Positions 10,841-19,790 of a DNA stretch of 64,000 nt are shown here, piece after piece (the first letter of the stretch is position 1; every line of letters starts with the position of its first letter). Location: NCBI GenBank assembly GCA_963834135.1, contig CAWIAN010000010.1, positions 788,309-852,308 on the forward strand, read 5' to 3'. The notes under the pieces were generated by a model that was not told the DNA's origin, made no database searches, and was given only the letters and a program-made list of their open reading frames with translations. The stretch comes from Bog-257 sp963834135. Lineage in GTDB: Bacteria > Acidobacteriota > Terriglobia > Terriglobales > Acidobacteriaceae. The translations under genes were made by a program, and so were the position numbers.

Positions 10841-11452
10841 TTACTCCATCTTCCACTTGTAGGCGCCCGGTTGCGGCAGCCCGATGTGCGCCAGCACGCG
10901 ATTGACGAACTCGCGCGCAATCTCTTCCGTCGACTGTGGCTGAAAATAAAACGCCGGGATGATCGGATAGATCGTGGCCCCGGCCTCGGCGGCCAGCGCC
11001 ATATTGCGAAGATGAATCCGGTTGAAGGGCGTCTCACGCACGCACAGAATCAGTGGGCGACGCTCCTTCAGGCAGACATCGGCGGCGCGTTCGATCAGCT
11101 TGTTCGCCATGCCGTTGGCGATCCGCGCCAGCGTACCCATGCTGCACGGCAACACGATCATCGCGTCGGTGGAATAAGAGCCGCTGGCGACATTGGCGCC
11201 GATGTCATCGTTGTTCTGCTGTTGGATCTTCGAAGACGTGCGGCCCAGCAATTTGGCGACAACGTCGTTACGTCCTGCGATGCCGAGCTCTTCGGCCATC
11301 ACCCGCAGGCCGCTGTCGGAGAGAATGACATTCACGGTGCCGACACGCTCGTCCCGCTCCAGCGCATCCAACATGTGTCGGGGGAAGATGGAGCCGCTGG
11401 CCCCGGTAATAGCCACCGTCAGGTTTCGAGTTTGCGCATTGGGCGAAGTCAT
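10841..11452 (-). CDS. ubiX: Flavin prenyltransferase UbiX
   Basis: A 203-residue flavoprotein. It has the N-terminal FMN-binding GASGS loop (VAITGASGSIFPRHMLDAL), the central PCSMGTLARIANGMANKLIERAADVCLKERRPLILCVRETP signature and a C-terminal IPAFYFQPQSTEEIAREFVNRVL. UbiX transfers a dimethylallyl group to FMN to make prenylated FMN, the cofactor of UbiD decarboxylases in quinone and aromatic-acid metabolism. No UbiD is in the window. Length and motifs are normal. The larB gene starts 270 bp away, divergently. Confidence 0.92.
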   Translation of the reverse strand: MTSPNAQTRNLTVAITGASGSIFPRHMLDALERDERVGTVNVILSDSGLRVMAEELGIAGRNDVVAKLLGRTSSKIQQQNNDDIGANVASGSYSTDAMIVLPCSMGTLARIANGMANKLIERAADVCLKERRPLILCVRETPFNRIHLRNMALAAEAGATIYPIIPAFYFQPQSTEEIAREFVNRVLAHIGLPQPGAYKWKME

Positions 11453-11588
11453 CTAGAGAATTGGGCCAACGGTCAAGGCGACGGCGAGACGCGAGCCTGT
11501 TGTTCCAGTCATCGTAACATCCAGTGCTGAGGGCGGCGGCCGCGGGCGATACTCCGGTTGGAAATGGCAACTGGGAAGAGTGCATCGA

Positions 11589-11647
11589 GGGTAGCGGTCC
11601 TTCGACTGCACAGTGCCAACGGCGGGCACTCCTCCGCTCACGATGGC
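11589..11647 (-). repeat. Copy of ~60-bp dispersed repeat (reverse orientation, diverged)
   Basis: Read on the minus strand it runs from a CATCGTGAGCGGAGGAGTG-like end to GCAGTCGAAGGACCGCTACC, matching the ends of the copies at 12507-12565 and 30571-30629. The middle has diverged. Confidence 0.6.
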
Positions 11648-11661
11648 AGCGGTTTGGAGGG

Positions 11662-11699
11662 TTGACCCAAGGTCAAGAACAACCAGTCAACGATATACT
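11662..11699 (+). promoter_or_regulatory. Palindrome and -10-like box upstream of larB
   Basis: TTGACC (11662-11667) and GGTCAA (11671-11676) form a 6-bp inverted repeat with a CAA centre. A -10-like TATACT lies at 11694-11699, exactly 17 bp after the GGTCAA arm and 26 bp before the larB ATG. The second arm is a poor -35 match, so a promoter here may need an activator or be blocked by a repressor. This is tentative. Confidence 0.3.
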
Positions 11700-11725
11700 T
11701 TTCCTTCGAGCCACCTGAGCAATCC

Positions 11726-12476
11726 ATGGACGCCAAATCCTTAAAGAAGATTTTCGACGATGTGCGGCGCGGCAAACTCTCGTCTGACGAGGCCGTGCAG
11801 AAACTGCGGCACATGCCGTTCGAGGATCTCGGTTTCGCTAACATCGATCATCACCGGGCGCTGCGCGTGGGGATGCCGGAGGTGATCTTCGGTCCCGGAA
11901 AAGACCCGGCGCATCTGGCGGAAATCTTCAGCCGGCTGGCCGAGCGCGGGAACAACGTGCTCGCCACCAGGGTTTCGCCGGAACAGATTCGGGCGGTCAA
12001 ACGCAAGCTGCGCAAGATCGAGGTCCACGAGCTGGCGCGTGCCATAACTCTGACGCGCGACAAAACCGTGCACGGCAAAGGCAAGATTGTGGTCGTGTCG
12101 GCCGGCACCAGCGATATCCCTGTCGCGGAAGAAGCGGTGGTTACGGCGCAGATCATGGGCAATGAAGTCCAGCATGTCTACGACGTCGGCGTCGCCGGGA
12201 TCCATCGCCTGCTGGCGCGGCGCGATGTGCTGACCGAAGCGCGGGTAATTGTCGTATGCGCGGGCATGGAGGGCGCCCTGCCCAGCGTGGTCGGCGGACT
12301 GGTGGGAGTGCCGGTGATCGCCGTCCCAACGAGCGTCGGTTATGGCGCGTCGTACCAGGGAATCGCAGCGCTGCTTGGGGATGCTGAACTCCTGCGCGTC
12401 GAACGTGACCGTGGTGAACATCGACAACGGCTTCGGCGCGGGATACGTGGCGTCGATTATTAATCGGCTGGAGTAG
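11726..12476 (+). CDS. larB: LarB-like pyridinium-3,5-biscarboxylic acid mononucleotide synthase, frameshifted near the C-terminus
   Basis: LarB carboxylates and hydrolyses NaAD in the first step of nickel-pincer nucleotide synthesis. The N-terminal ~220 residues are normal: RVGMPEVIFGPGKDP, the PurE-like VVVSAGTSDIPVAEEA, and CAGMEGALPSVVGGLVGVPVIAVPTSVGYGASYQGIAALLG. After that the straightforward frame turns to nonsense and stops at 12463. One base over, the expected family ending MLNSC-ASNVTVVNIDNGFGAGY-VASIINRLE is present and ends with TAG at 12474-12476. The break is the GGGG at 12377-12380; three Gs would restore the gene. Total length 751 bases is one over a multiple of three. Either a sequencing error or a recent inactivation. 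No larA, larC or larE is nearby. Confidence 0.85.
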
Positions 12477-12506
12477 GGCCGCGCCCACATCAACTTCCCT
12501 GGCGCT

Positions 12507-12565
12507 TGTCATCCTGAGCGCAGTGAGGACGCGAAGCGTACGAACGAAGTCGAAGGACCTCTACC
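12507..12565 (+). repeat. ~60-bp dispersed repeat, forward copy
   Basis: Begins TGTCATCCTGAGCGCAGTGA, continues with GGACGCG-like sequence and ends AGTCGAAGGACCTCTACC. It pairs with an inverted copy at 12587-12668, so the gene-free gap between larB and the E2 gene (12477-12778) is largely one long imperfect palindrome. No gene is seen in this gap. Confidence 0.7.
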
Positions 12566-12586
12566 TAGCAATAAACTCCCCGCTAT

Positions 12587-12668
12587 AGCGGTCCTTCGAC
12601 TCCGCGTTCGCCCGCCGCAAAAGCAGCGGCGGAAAAAACGAGGACGCGAACGCTCCGCTCAGGATGAC
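12587..12668 (-). repeat. ~60-bp dispersed repeat, inverted copy with a GC-rich insert
   Basis: Read on the minus strand it begins GTCATCCTGAGCGGAGCGTT, followed by GGACGCG-like sequence, and ends GTCGAAGGACCGCT. It carries an internal insert with its own small hairpin (GCCGC-CAAAAGCA-GCGGC type). It would translate to the familiar spurious HPERS...GVEGPL-type peptide and should not be annotated as protein. Confidence 0.7.
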
Positions 12669-12778
12669 AAGCATAAAAGAGCTTAAAAACAACTAACACG
12701 CACGCAAAAAGCGGCAGGACTCTCATCCCGCCGCCTTGAGTTTTAGCTGACAGCCGATGGCCGAAAGCCGACAGCCTT

Positions 12779-14179
12779 CTACAACAACGCCTCATTCCAG
12801 TTCTGCAGGAACTTCTTCACTTCGTCCATGAACTGGTCCGCCACCGCGCCATCGATCACGCGGTGATCGTAGCCGATGCTGAGGTGCATCATCGAGCGAA
12901 TCGCGATCGTGTCATTCCCTTCCTTATCGGTTAAGACGACCGCCTTCTTTTTAATGCCGCCGACACCCAAGATCGCCAGCTGCGGCTGATTAATGATCGG
13001 CAAGCCGAACTCGGCTCCGAAGATGCCGGGATTGGTGATGGTGAACGTTCCACCCTGCACCTCGTCTGGTTTCAGCTTCTTGGTGCGGGCACGCTCGCCC
13101 AGATCGCTGATGGCGCGCTGCAAGCCCACGAAGCTGCGCTCCTCGGCGTTCTTCACCACCGGCACAATCAAGCCCCAATCCAGCGCCACGGCGATGCCGA
13201 GATTAATGGTCGGGTGATAGTGGATGTTATCGCCCTCAACTGATGAGTTGATGATGGGCCACTTGCGGATAGCGTGAATCACGGCGCGGGCGAAGAACGG
13301 CGTGTAGGTAAGCTTGTTGCCGGTCGCCTGTTCGAACTTGGCTTTCTGGCTCTCGCGCAATTTGACGATCCTGGTCACGTCGACTTCGAAGATGCCATGC
13401 ACGTGCGCGCTGGTGCGCCTCGACATGATCATGTGCTCGGCAATCTTCTTGCGCATGGTCGTCATGGGTACGACGTCGCCCGGAGTGACGCCGCCGATGG
13501 GTTGTAGAGGAACGGTCACTGCAGGCGCGGCCGGAGCAGCGGGAGCTGCAGGCTGAGCAACTGGCGACGCGTAGGACGGAGCTGCCGCCGGAGCGCTGGC
13601 TCCGTGCCGCGAGATGAACGATTCGATATCTTCCTTGGTGATGCGGCCGCCGAGGCCTGTACCCTGGACCTTGGTCAGGTCGACGTTGTTCTCTTTGGCG
13701 ATGCGCCGAACCAGGGGGCTGGAGCGAACGCGATCCTGGTCGCCGGTATCGTCAATCTCTTGTACCTTGCCCTGCTGCTGCCGCTCCAGGCCTTCTTTCT
13801 CATCGGTGGCCAGATCGGCGGGAATGTTCTGGGCGGCTTTCGGAGCTTCTGTCTTCGGCGGCGGGGCGGCCTGAGCCGGCTTGGAACCGCCATCGGCTGC
13901 TGCGGATTTTGCGGCAGGAGCGGGTGCACCGGCTGCGGCGCCTTCTTCGGCGATGGTGCCCACGACTGTGTTCACCTGTACGGTGGCTCCGGCCTGCACC
14001 TTAATGTCCTGCAAGGTGCCGCTGGCGGGAGCGGGAATTTCGGCGTCAACCTTGTCGGTCGAGATCTCGAACAGCGGCTCATCGCGCTGAACTTTTTCAC
14101 CGGGCTGCTTCAGCCACTTGGTAATGGTTCCTTCAAAAATCGATTCCCCCATCTGGGGCATGATGACGTCTGTCGGCAT
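12779..14179 (-). CDS. 2-oxo acid dehydrogenase complex E2 (dihydrolipoyl acyltransferase)
   Basis: 466 residues from the ATG at 14179, which has a GGAA-type ribosome site and begins MPTDVIMPQMGES; an earlier ATG in frame at 14260 adds 27 unlikely residues. Domains in order: a lipoyl domain with the modified lysine K43 in STDKVDAE; an Ala/Pro-rich linker; a peripheral-subunit-binding domain (SSPLVRRIAKENNVDLTKVQGTG-type, ~155-190); a second Ala/Pro linker; and the catalytic acyltransferase domain ending with DHRVIDG (catalytic H439, D443). It transfers an acyl group from lipoamide to CoA. Whether it serves pyruvate, 2-oxoglutarate or branched-chain acids cannot be decided; no E1 or E3 is adjacent. 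Confidence 0.92.
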   Translation of the reverse strand: MPTDVIMPQMGESIFEGTITKWLKQPGEKVQRDEPLFEISTDKVDAEIPAPASGTLQDIKVQAGATVQVNTVVGTIAEEGAAAGAPAPAAKSAAADGGSKPAQAAPPPKTEAPKAAQNIPADLATDEKEGLERQQQGKVQEIDDTGDQDRVRSSPLVRRIAKENNVDLTKVQGTGLGGRITKEDIESFISRHGASAPAAAPSYASPVAQPAAPAAPAAPAVTVPLQPIGGVTPGDVVPMTTMRKKIAEHMIMSRRTSAHVHGIFEVDVTRIVKLRESQKAKFEQATGNKLTYTPFFARAVIHAIRKWPIINSSVEGDNIHYHPTINLGIAVALDWGLIVPVVKNAEERSFVGLQRAISDLGERARTKKLKPDEVQGGTFTITNPGIFGAEFGLPIINQPQLAILGVGGIKKKAVVLTDKEGNDTIAIRSMMHLSIGYDHRVIDGAVADQFMDEVKKFLQNWNEALL

Positions 14180-14415
14180 AGTTTCCTTCCGCGGGGATTT
14201 CAAACGCAAACTGAGCGCTGCAGCAAACCCTTGATTATATCGCGTAACTGGACGCGGCACGCTGGACGCGCCAGCGCAATCATCGCGCCCCGAATCACTC
14301 GGCTAGCACGAAGAAATTCGCATTCGCCTGAAACGCTTTATTGGATGAACCGATCCGCCTAAAAGACCCAGCGCCGGCTCCCGCGGTCCCATAGAAAGAG
14401 CTGCGGGTAAGAGAG

Positions 14416-15327
14416 TCAGTGCGAGTCCGGAGAAGTTGAAACCATGATCTGGCGGCCGGGGATGTCGACGGTCAGCGCCTTGCCCGACCAGAAATCAACG
14501 CCCAGTACACAGTCATAGATAACGTCGACGAAAGAAACCCGCGGATGCAAGATAGCGATTTTTGGTGAAGCAGCTAGTGCGATCTCAGACAAGCTGGTGT
14601 CGTAACGAATTTCGGGAGCTCCTGCGATGGTCTTTCGTTCGACCTTGCGAACATCTTTGCTATCCGGCTCGACTCCCAGCGCCTTCATGTATCGAGTGGT
14701 GATGGTTGAGATGGGGCTGCCGGTATCGATCTCGCACTGGCCTGGATGCCCGGCGAGGAGAAACTGCGAGAACATGTCGAGCGAGACACCGCGAACATCG
14801 TCGAACTTTATCGAGGAGACCGCGGCGCTTGCCCGGCGGTTTGCCAGCGTCTTTGGAGTTTCGAGGGTCAGCATCTTGCTGCCGAAATCGAGGGTGAAAG
14901 GCTGGTCGCGAAATTGGCTGAGGGAGACGAGGCCGTCGAGATGAATTTTGTCGAGCACGTCCCAGCTGCCCACGAGGACGTCTTTTTTCTCCATCGGCCC
15001 AATCACCAGGCGCGGGATCGTAAACAGCGGAATATCGAGCCGCTCGCCCGTCATGCGGAATCCGGTGAACTGCCCTGCCGGAATGCCATGTACCTTCTCG
15101 ATCACGCTCGGGGCCAGCACGGCCAGACCTCCGCCCGTGTCCAAAACCACACTCAATTGCGTCGCCTCGCCCACGGTGACGGGTATCACCGGCATGCCAT
15201 CCGAATTCGTCGTGAAGGCGATGGTGCGGGCCTTCGACTGCGCCACCATGGGCAAGGTCAGAAGGCAGAAAAGCAAGGCGGAGAGCAGAGTTTGTAGCAC
15301 GGGCGGGCAAGGCTTACCATTCGACAT
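14416..15327 (-). CDS. Secreted retropepsin-like aspartyl protease family protein
   Basis: 303 residues with a signal peptide (LLSALLFCLLTLPMVAQ). It contains two aspartic-protease-type active-site motifs: VVLDTGGG at 61-67 (D63-T-G) and CEIDTGSP at 198-205 (D201-T-G-S), each starting a ~130-residue lobe. Two DTG lobes in one chain resemble a pepsin-like duplication assembled from retropepsin-type domains, as in many acidobacterial secreted proteins. A periplasmic peptidase role is plausible but the substrate is unknown. No operon partner is visible; the gap to the E2 gene (14180-14415) shows nothing recognisable. Confidence 0.7.
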   Translation of the reverse strand: MSNGKPCPPVLQTLLSALLFCLLTLPMVAQSKARTIAFTTNSDGMPVIPVTVGEATQLSVVLDTGGGLAVLAPSVIEKVHGIPAGQFTGFRMTGERLDIPLFTIPRLVIGPMEKKDVLVGSWDVLDKIHLDGLVSLSQFRDQPFTLDFGSKMLTLETPKTLANRRASAAVSSIKFDDVRGVSLDMFSQFLLAGHPGQCEIDTGSPISTITTRYMKALGVEPDSKDVRKVERKTIAGAPEIRYDTSLSEIALAASPKIAILHPRVSFVDVIYDCVLGVDFWSGKALTVDIPGRQIMVSTSPDSH

Positions 15328-15536
15328 ACGCTTACAGCAACCTCAAATCTATGGTGTCGTTGAAGTGATACGAAGTCACTTTTCGCTTTGTTCCCGAAAC
15401 GTCAACGGGTGAGAGGCACAAGCTGTTTGACTCAGTGCAACGGCTGTTCTACTCTCGACGGGAGCAAGCATGCGCCTTTCGTTCCCATGCGGAGGGCAGT
15501 GTACGAGTTTTTCCCGCCAGCGCGCAGACCGGGCAC

Positions 15537-16793
15537 ATGAGAGTTATGGCATTCGATCCAAGGAGCATTGTCGCGTTCGCAGCCGCCATAACTTTCTCTG
15601 AGCTGCAGATTGTCTGCATTGTGGTTTTTCTCTGCGCTTGTCTCATTATGTTCTACGCGTTGTTTGGCTATCCTCTACTGCTCGATTGGCTGGCGCGACG
15701 CTCGGACAATCCCGTTCACAAGGACGACAAGCTACGCAGCGTCTCGTTCGTTATCGCGGTTTACAACGGCGAGAAATTTCTCGAGCGCAAGTTAAGAACC
15801 ATCTTTGCGCAGAACTATCCCCGCGACCTGATGGAGATCCTCGTCATCTCCGACGGCTCCAGCGATCGCACCGACGAGATTGCCCAGAGCTTTGCTGCTG
15901 AAGGCGTGAAGTTCCTGCGGGTCCCCCGTGGTGGGAAAGCCGCCGCCTTGAACGCTGGCGTGCCTCTGGTATCAGGCGAGATCCTGGTGTTGAACGATGT
16001 GCGGCAGACGCTCGACCCGAATTGCTTGCGGAATGTCATCGCGTGCTTCGGAGATCCGAAGGTCGGCGCGGTCAGCCCGGAGACGATCATCGTTCAGGGC
16101 GAAACCCACGAAGAGACGACGACGAGTCTCTACTGGAGATATGAGTCGTGGATCCGGCAGAGATTGACCCGCATCGACTCCACCTTCGGCTACAGTGGCG
16201 CGTTTGCCGCGATTCGCCGCTCGCTGTGGACGCCGCTCCCGCCGGGCACGCTGCTCGACGATGTCTACGAGCCGCTGACGGCCTTCTTTAAGGGCTACCG
16301 AATCCTGATGGAGCCCACTGCCACAATGTATGACTTCCCTACCGTGCTCCACTCGGAGTTCCGGCGGAAGGTGCGGTTGCAGGCCGGACTCTACCAGATG
16401 CTGAAGATCATGCCGGAGCTGCTGAGCTCGCGTAATCGCATGCGGCTGCACTTCGTATCGGCAAAATATGGGCGCGTCGCGATTCCCTATTGCATGATCG
16501 CGATTGCGGCAACGACGTTCGGCTTGCCGCCCTATTGGCGAGCCGCTGCGGCGCTTGGACAGTTGTTGTTCTACGGACTGGCGCTGCTGGATGCCGTCGT
16601 GCCGGACGGCACCGCGCTCAAACAGTTGACCTCGCCTATTCGCACATTCGTCGTGCTGATGGCTGCATCGCTGGCTGCGGTAAGAGTCTTCTTCGTGCAG
16701 CCTACCAGCCTATGGAAAGAGGCGACGTATCGGCCTTCCATCGCAGAAGCGCCAGTCAACGGGCCTAAACTGCCAACCGGCAGCAACGTCTAG
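15537..16793 (+). CDS. Membrane glycosyltransferase, family 2
   Basis: 418 residues from the ATG at 15537; the frame opens as far back as 15435, but that part has no homology features. An N-terminal membrane helix (LQIVCIVVFLCACLIMFYALF) is followed by a GT2 domain: VSFVIAVYNGEKFLERKL, ILVISDGSSDRTDEIA, a VPRGGKAAALNAG loop, an FGYSGAFAAIRRSL acceptor region and LLDDVYEPL. The usual acidic DxD-type position reads LNDVRQT, which is a little unusual. C-terminal hydrophobic segments (~310-390) suggest a BcsA/HAS-like processive arrangement. It may make a surface polysaccharide. No partner genes are adjacent. Confidence 0.82.
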   Translation: MRVMAFDPRSIVAFAAAITFSELQIVCIVVFLCACLIMFYALFGYPLLLDWLARRSDNPVHKDDKLRSVSFVIAVYNGEKFLERKLRTIFAQNYPRDLMEILVISDGSSDRTDEIAQSFAAEGVKFLRVPRGGKAAALNAGVPLVSGEILVLNDVRQTLDPNCLRNVIACFGDPKVGAVSPETIIVQGETHEETTTSLYWRYESWIRQRLTRIDSTFGYSGAFAAIRRSLWTPLPPGTLLDDVYEPLTAFFKGYRILMEPTATMYDFPTVLHSEFRRKVRLQAGLYQMLKIMPELLSSRNRMRLHFVSAKYGRVAIPYCMIAIAATTFGLPPYWRAAAALGQLLFYGLALLDAVVPDGTALKQLTSPIRTFVVLMAASLAAVRVFFVQPTSLWKEATYRPSIAEAPVNGPKLPTGSNV

Positions 16794-16803
16794 GTCTTGA
16801 ACG

Positions 16804-16823
16804 GTCACGGCTTCAGCCGTGAC
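16804..16823. repeat. REP-like palindrome
   Basis: GTCACGGC-TTCA-GCCGTGAC just after the glycosyltransferase stop, between convergent genes. It could also act as a terminator. Confidence 0.5.
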
Positions 16824-16875
16824 GTTGCCCTCTCAAAAGGATTGTGGGCTTTAACCTCTACGTCAGCATGCAGAC

Positions 16876-17250
16876 CTATTTAGCCCTTCGGCTACGTCCA
16901 TTCGTTGTAGAGCGGCTTTTGTTCCCGACGCTGGCTTTCTGATCGCTTCGCTTCTCCTTAGCATCCGCGATTCGCTTCGACAGCAACTTCTTGGCCTTCT
17001 GGAGTTCCTCCTTGCGCGTTGCGCTCAGGTTGTGGCCGGCGCGGTTGATGTAGAAGGTCAGCATTCGCATGCCGGAGCCCGGGCCCTTGGGCGAAACCTT
17101 CTTCGACGCCAGGCTGCGGGCAATCTCAGCCGCACTTTTGTTGAAGAGGCCCTCGGGTGGGTGCGTTGAGTCGGTGGTTACGGCGGCGGACCACCGGCGT
17201 GTGCCGGCGCGTTTCTTCTTGTGGACAGAATTTGTTTTTTTAGCGGGCAT
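16876..17250 (-). CDS. DUF3175 family protein
   Basis: A 124-residue basic protein from the ATG at 17250 (MPAKKTNSVHKKK); the frame extends to 17325 without support. The core RRWSAAVT...PEGLFNKSAAEIARSLASKK...MRMLTFYINRAGHNLSATRKEELQKAKKLL matches DUF3175, a small family of unknown function. It has Lys/Arg-rich ends and no membrane segment, so a cytoplasmic, perhaps nucleic-acid-associated, role is possible but unproven. It stands alone between repeats. Confidence 0.75.
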   Translation of the reverse strand: MPAKKTNSVHKKKRAGTRRWSAAVTTDSTHPPEGLFNKSAAEIARSLASKKVSPKGPGSGMRMLTFYINRAGHNLSATRKEELQKAKKLLSKRIADAKEKRSDQKASVGNKSRSTTNGRSRRAK

Positions 17251-17284
17251 GATTCGTGAGATGCATGTGAGCAAGGACCTGTCG

Positions 17285-17350
17285 CCGGCTAAAGCCGGAT
17301 GGAAGAACCCAAAGAGCGGCGGCACGCGGACCTAAAGGTCCGCTCTACCC
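17285..17350. repeat. Two REP-like palindromes
   Basis: CCGGCT-AA-AGCCGG at 17285-17298 and GCGGACC-TAAA-GGTCCGC followed by TCTACCC at 17326-17350. The second is nearly identical to the element at 1598-1620, 15.7 kb away. Confidence 0.6.
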
Positions 17351-17400
17351 GAACAGCTCCGCCTTGCGCGCGAACCGAAGCTGATCTACTTGAACAGCGC

Positions 17401-17988
17401 CTACTTCTGCCAGCGGTCCACCAGCTCCCACCACAACAGCTTCTCCCACTCTGTCAGATAGGTCTTGGCCCACTCCCGATTCTTCCACCAGGGCAGGCCG
17501 AAGAGGAATTCTGCTTTGGCTGCGGCTGCTGTCCAGCGATACTGCGGCAGCTCGGTGCGAAAGATCGAGAGCGCTCGCCGCGTGTGGTAATCATCGGTGG
17601 CGATGATGACGGACTGCGGTGGAGGCTGCATGGTCTGCAGGCAGGCATTCACCTGCTGCGCTTCAATCTTGGTCGAGTCCCCAACGATGGGACAAACGGA
17701 TACCTGGGCGGCATTCGCTCCAGCGGTGTGCGCGACGTAGTCCTTCGCCAGGTCTACAAACGAATGTCCGTAAGCAATACCGGTGGTCGCGTCGACGAAC
17801 ATGTGCCGGGCATAACCGGCGCGCAACAGCTCCATGCCCCGCCAGTAGCGCTGGTCGGCGGAGTCGCCACCGAGGACTATGACAGCGTCGGACTTTTCGG
17901 CATTGTTAACGATCAGGAAATTGCCGCGCACAAAGACAATCGCGCACACGGCCAGCGCAACAACCAGCAGGATGACGAGAAATTTCAT
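17401..17988 (-). CDS. YdcF/DUF218 family membrane-anchored protein
   Basis: 195 residues: an N-terminal signal anchor (MKFLVILLVVALAVCAIVFV) and a DUF218 domain. Its signatures are SDAVIVLGGDSADQRYWRGMELLRAGYARHMFVD, DSTKIEAQQVN and IATDDYHTRRALSIFR. Relatives include SanA and ElyC, linked to envelope integrity and peptidoglycan or enterobacterial-antigen metabolism. It should face the periplasm. It lies 62 bp downstream of the LMF-like gene on the same strand, so the two may be co-transcribed. A precise function cannot be assigned. Confidence 0.8.
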   Translation of the reverse strand: MKFLVILLVVALAVCAIVFVRGNFLIVNNAEKSDAVIVLGGDSADQRYWRGMELLRAGYARHMFVDATTGIAYGHSFVDLAKDYVAHTAGANAAQVSVCPIVGDSTKIEAQQVNACLQTMQPPPQSVIIATDDYHTRRALSIFRTELPQYRWTAAAAKAEFLFGLPWWKNREWAKTYLTEWEKLLWWELVDRWQK

Positions 17989-18049
17989 AAGGGAGCGGAC
18001 CGGCTACCGAGCCATCATAAATGTATGCTCGTCGAAATGGAGTGCGTCA

Positions 18050-19663
18050 TCACAGCCGCGGCGGCAACGGTTGTGGATAAGCGACGACTACGACGGTGCC
18101 GTCGGGCTCGCGCTCGAGGACGGGAGCGTAGAGTCCGATTAATTGTCGCCGCCACCAAGCTCCGGTCGCGCGTTTCTCTGCCAATGATGTGAACCAGTAC
18201 TGCCACACCACGGCTCGAACCTGCTTCGGCGGCGACTGCGGAAACGGATTGCCCGCGAACAGCGCCAACACATCCGGAGCGCCGGCTAACAGTCGCTCCT
18301 CAGTGCTGGGCACAATGATGTTTTCGCGCCACGAGCCCAGCGAAGCGAACCACAGATTCCAGTCAAACCGCGGCTGATACGGCGCGTAAATCCGCGGCCT
18401 CTCGTCAACATTTTGCGGCTTATATAAGAAAGGGTACGTTTGCCAATGCTCGCCATCGCTTGAGCCCTGGAACTCGATCTCGTAGCGGCCGCGCGTCATC
18501 ACCGCAAACAATCCATAACGATTGGCGATGCGGAACGGCTCCAGCGCAGCCACGGGCGAAGTTGGCAGCGGCAAGTGAGGCCAGAACATCCATAGCATCT
18601 GCACGGTCGCGACGTAGAAGATCCAGAGCAGCGTCACGCTGGTGAGCGCTAGCTTGAGAGCTCGCACAGGACGCGCCTTATACTGCTGAGCTGCCGCACC
18701 TGTCTCCGGCGCCGCTTCTTCGGACCTAGGCGCCGGCCGCGGCAACCATCTTTGCCGCCAGTCCTCCGGCATCACCCACGCGAAGAAGCGATCGTCGAGC
18801 AGCAGAAATCCCAGCACCAGCACAAGGTAGTTCAGAAAGGTGTAGTTCGCCGTCAGGATCACAGGAATCTGCCAGGCGGTCACGATGAAGAAGCAGACGA
18901 TGCGCCCGCGCCGCGGAAGAAACAGCATGAACACCAGGCCGAGCTCGAGCACCAATGTCGCCCCTGTGGCGAAAGCGTGAAACCAGTGCGGCAGATGCTG
19001 CACGTACCAGCCAATCCAGGTCGGCAATGGGCCGTTCTGGTAATACTCATCCATCGCGGTGAAGTGCCGCCACTGGGGATCGCCGCTCTTCAGCTTCACC
19101 ACCCCTGATTCGAAGTAAATCCGGAACCACTCCCATTGCAAAAGAAACAGGCTGACGCGCGATGGTGGACTGCTTTCACCCAGCCCCGGCCAGAAGCCGG
19201 CGGGCGCGAAGAAAAGTGCGATGAATCCCGCCTCCAGCAGCATGCCGTCGGACTGATAGCCGGAAAAGTCCTGCGCGGCGGATACAAACGACAGGAAGCA
19301 GACAAAGCAGACCAGCAGGTTCGCGCGCGGCCACACGTTGAAGACGATCAGCAGCGATGCGATCATGCCCACCCAGCAGATCGCCATGAGCATATGATTG
19401 CTGGTGGAGAACCACAACAGCGTAGGCGCAAACCAGAATCGCGACTGGCCGAGTTGACGAACCACGGCCTCTAAATATTCGCGAGCGGGCAAAATTCCAT
19501 CGGGACCGATCAGTCCGCGGATTTGGAACGCCAGAGCGAAGAAGGCGGAGAAGTAAATCAGGCCGAGACAGCGCAAGAAAATCCAACGCGGGATGAGGCG
19601 GTCGGAAAGCCCGTACTCCGAATCGAACCACCGGCGTATGAGAGAAGCTGGCGTCCAATTCAT
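18050..19663 (-). CDS. Lipase maturation factor (LMF1/2)-like membrane protein
   Basis: 537 residues from the ATG at 19663 (MNWTPASLIRRWFDSEYGLSD). A longer frame upstream runs into the divergent yceI gene and is rejected. It has about ten hydrophobic helices and the typical family features RWIFLRCLGLIYFSAFFAL, GPDGILPAREYL, SDGMLLEAGFIALFFAP and LLQWEWFRIYFESGVVKLKSGDPQW. The C-terminal soluble part has YGLFAVMTRGRYEIEFQGSSDG and PRFDWNLWFASLG. In animals LMF proteins fold lipases in the ER; bacterial homologues are uncharacterised integral membrane proteins. The DUF218 gene follows on the same strand. Confidence 0.8.
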   Translation of the reverse strand: MNWTPASLIRRWFDSEYGLSDRLIPRWIFLRCLGLIYFSAFFALAFQIRGLIGPDGILPAREYLEAVVRQLGQSRFWFAPTLLWFSTSNHMLMAICWVGMIASLLIVFNVWPRANLLVCFVCFLSFVSAAQDFSGYQSDGMLLEAGFIALFFAPAGFWPGLGESSPPSRVSLFLLQWEWFRIYFESGVVKLKSGDPQWRHFTAMDEYYQNGPLPTWIGWYVQHLPHWFHAFATGATLVLELGLVFMLFLPRRGRIVCFFIVTAWQIPVILTANYTFLNYLVLVLGFLLLDDRFFAWVMPEDWRQRWLPRPAPRSEEAAPETGAAAQQYKARPVRALKLALTSVTLLWIFYVATVQMLWMFWPHLPLPTSPVAALEPFRIANRYGLFAVMTRGRYEIEFQGSSDGEHWQTYPFLYKPQNVDERPRIYAPYQPRFDWNLWFASLGSWRENIIVPSTEERLLAGAPDVLALFAGNPFPQSPPKQVRAVVWQYWFTSLAEKRATGAWWRRQLIGLYAPVLEREPDGTVVVVAYPQPLPPRL

Positions 19664-19790
19664 TGCGGCATTATAACGTTGCGAGGAGTCGTCAAGAGTC
19701 ATCTCATCCGGTGCCGACAGTTTGCAAGATGTTAACAACTCTGCGGCATTTCCTGGCTGCCCCGGCAACAAGCAGCGCGTCTGATACTGC

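Noticed and set aside
12583..12795. Small minus-strand frame translating to a HPERS...GVEGPL-type peptide
   Set aside because: Lies in the dispersed ~60-bp repeat; such peptides are a well-known annotation artefact.
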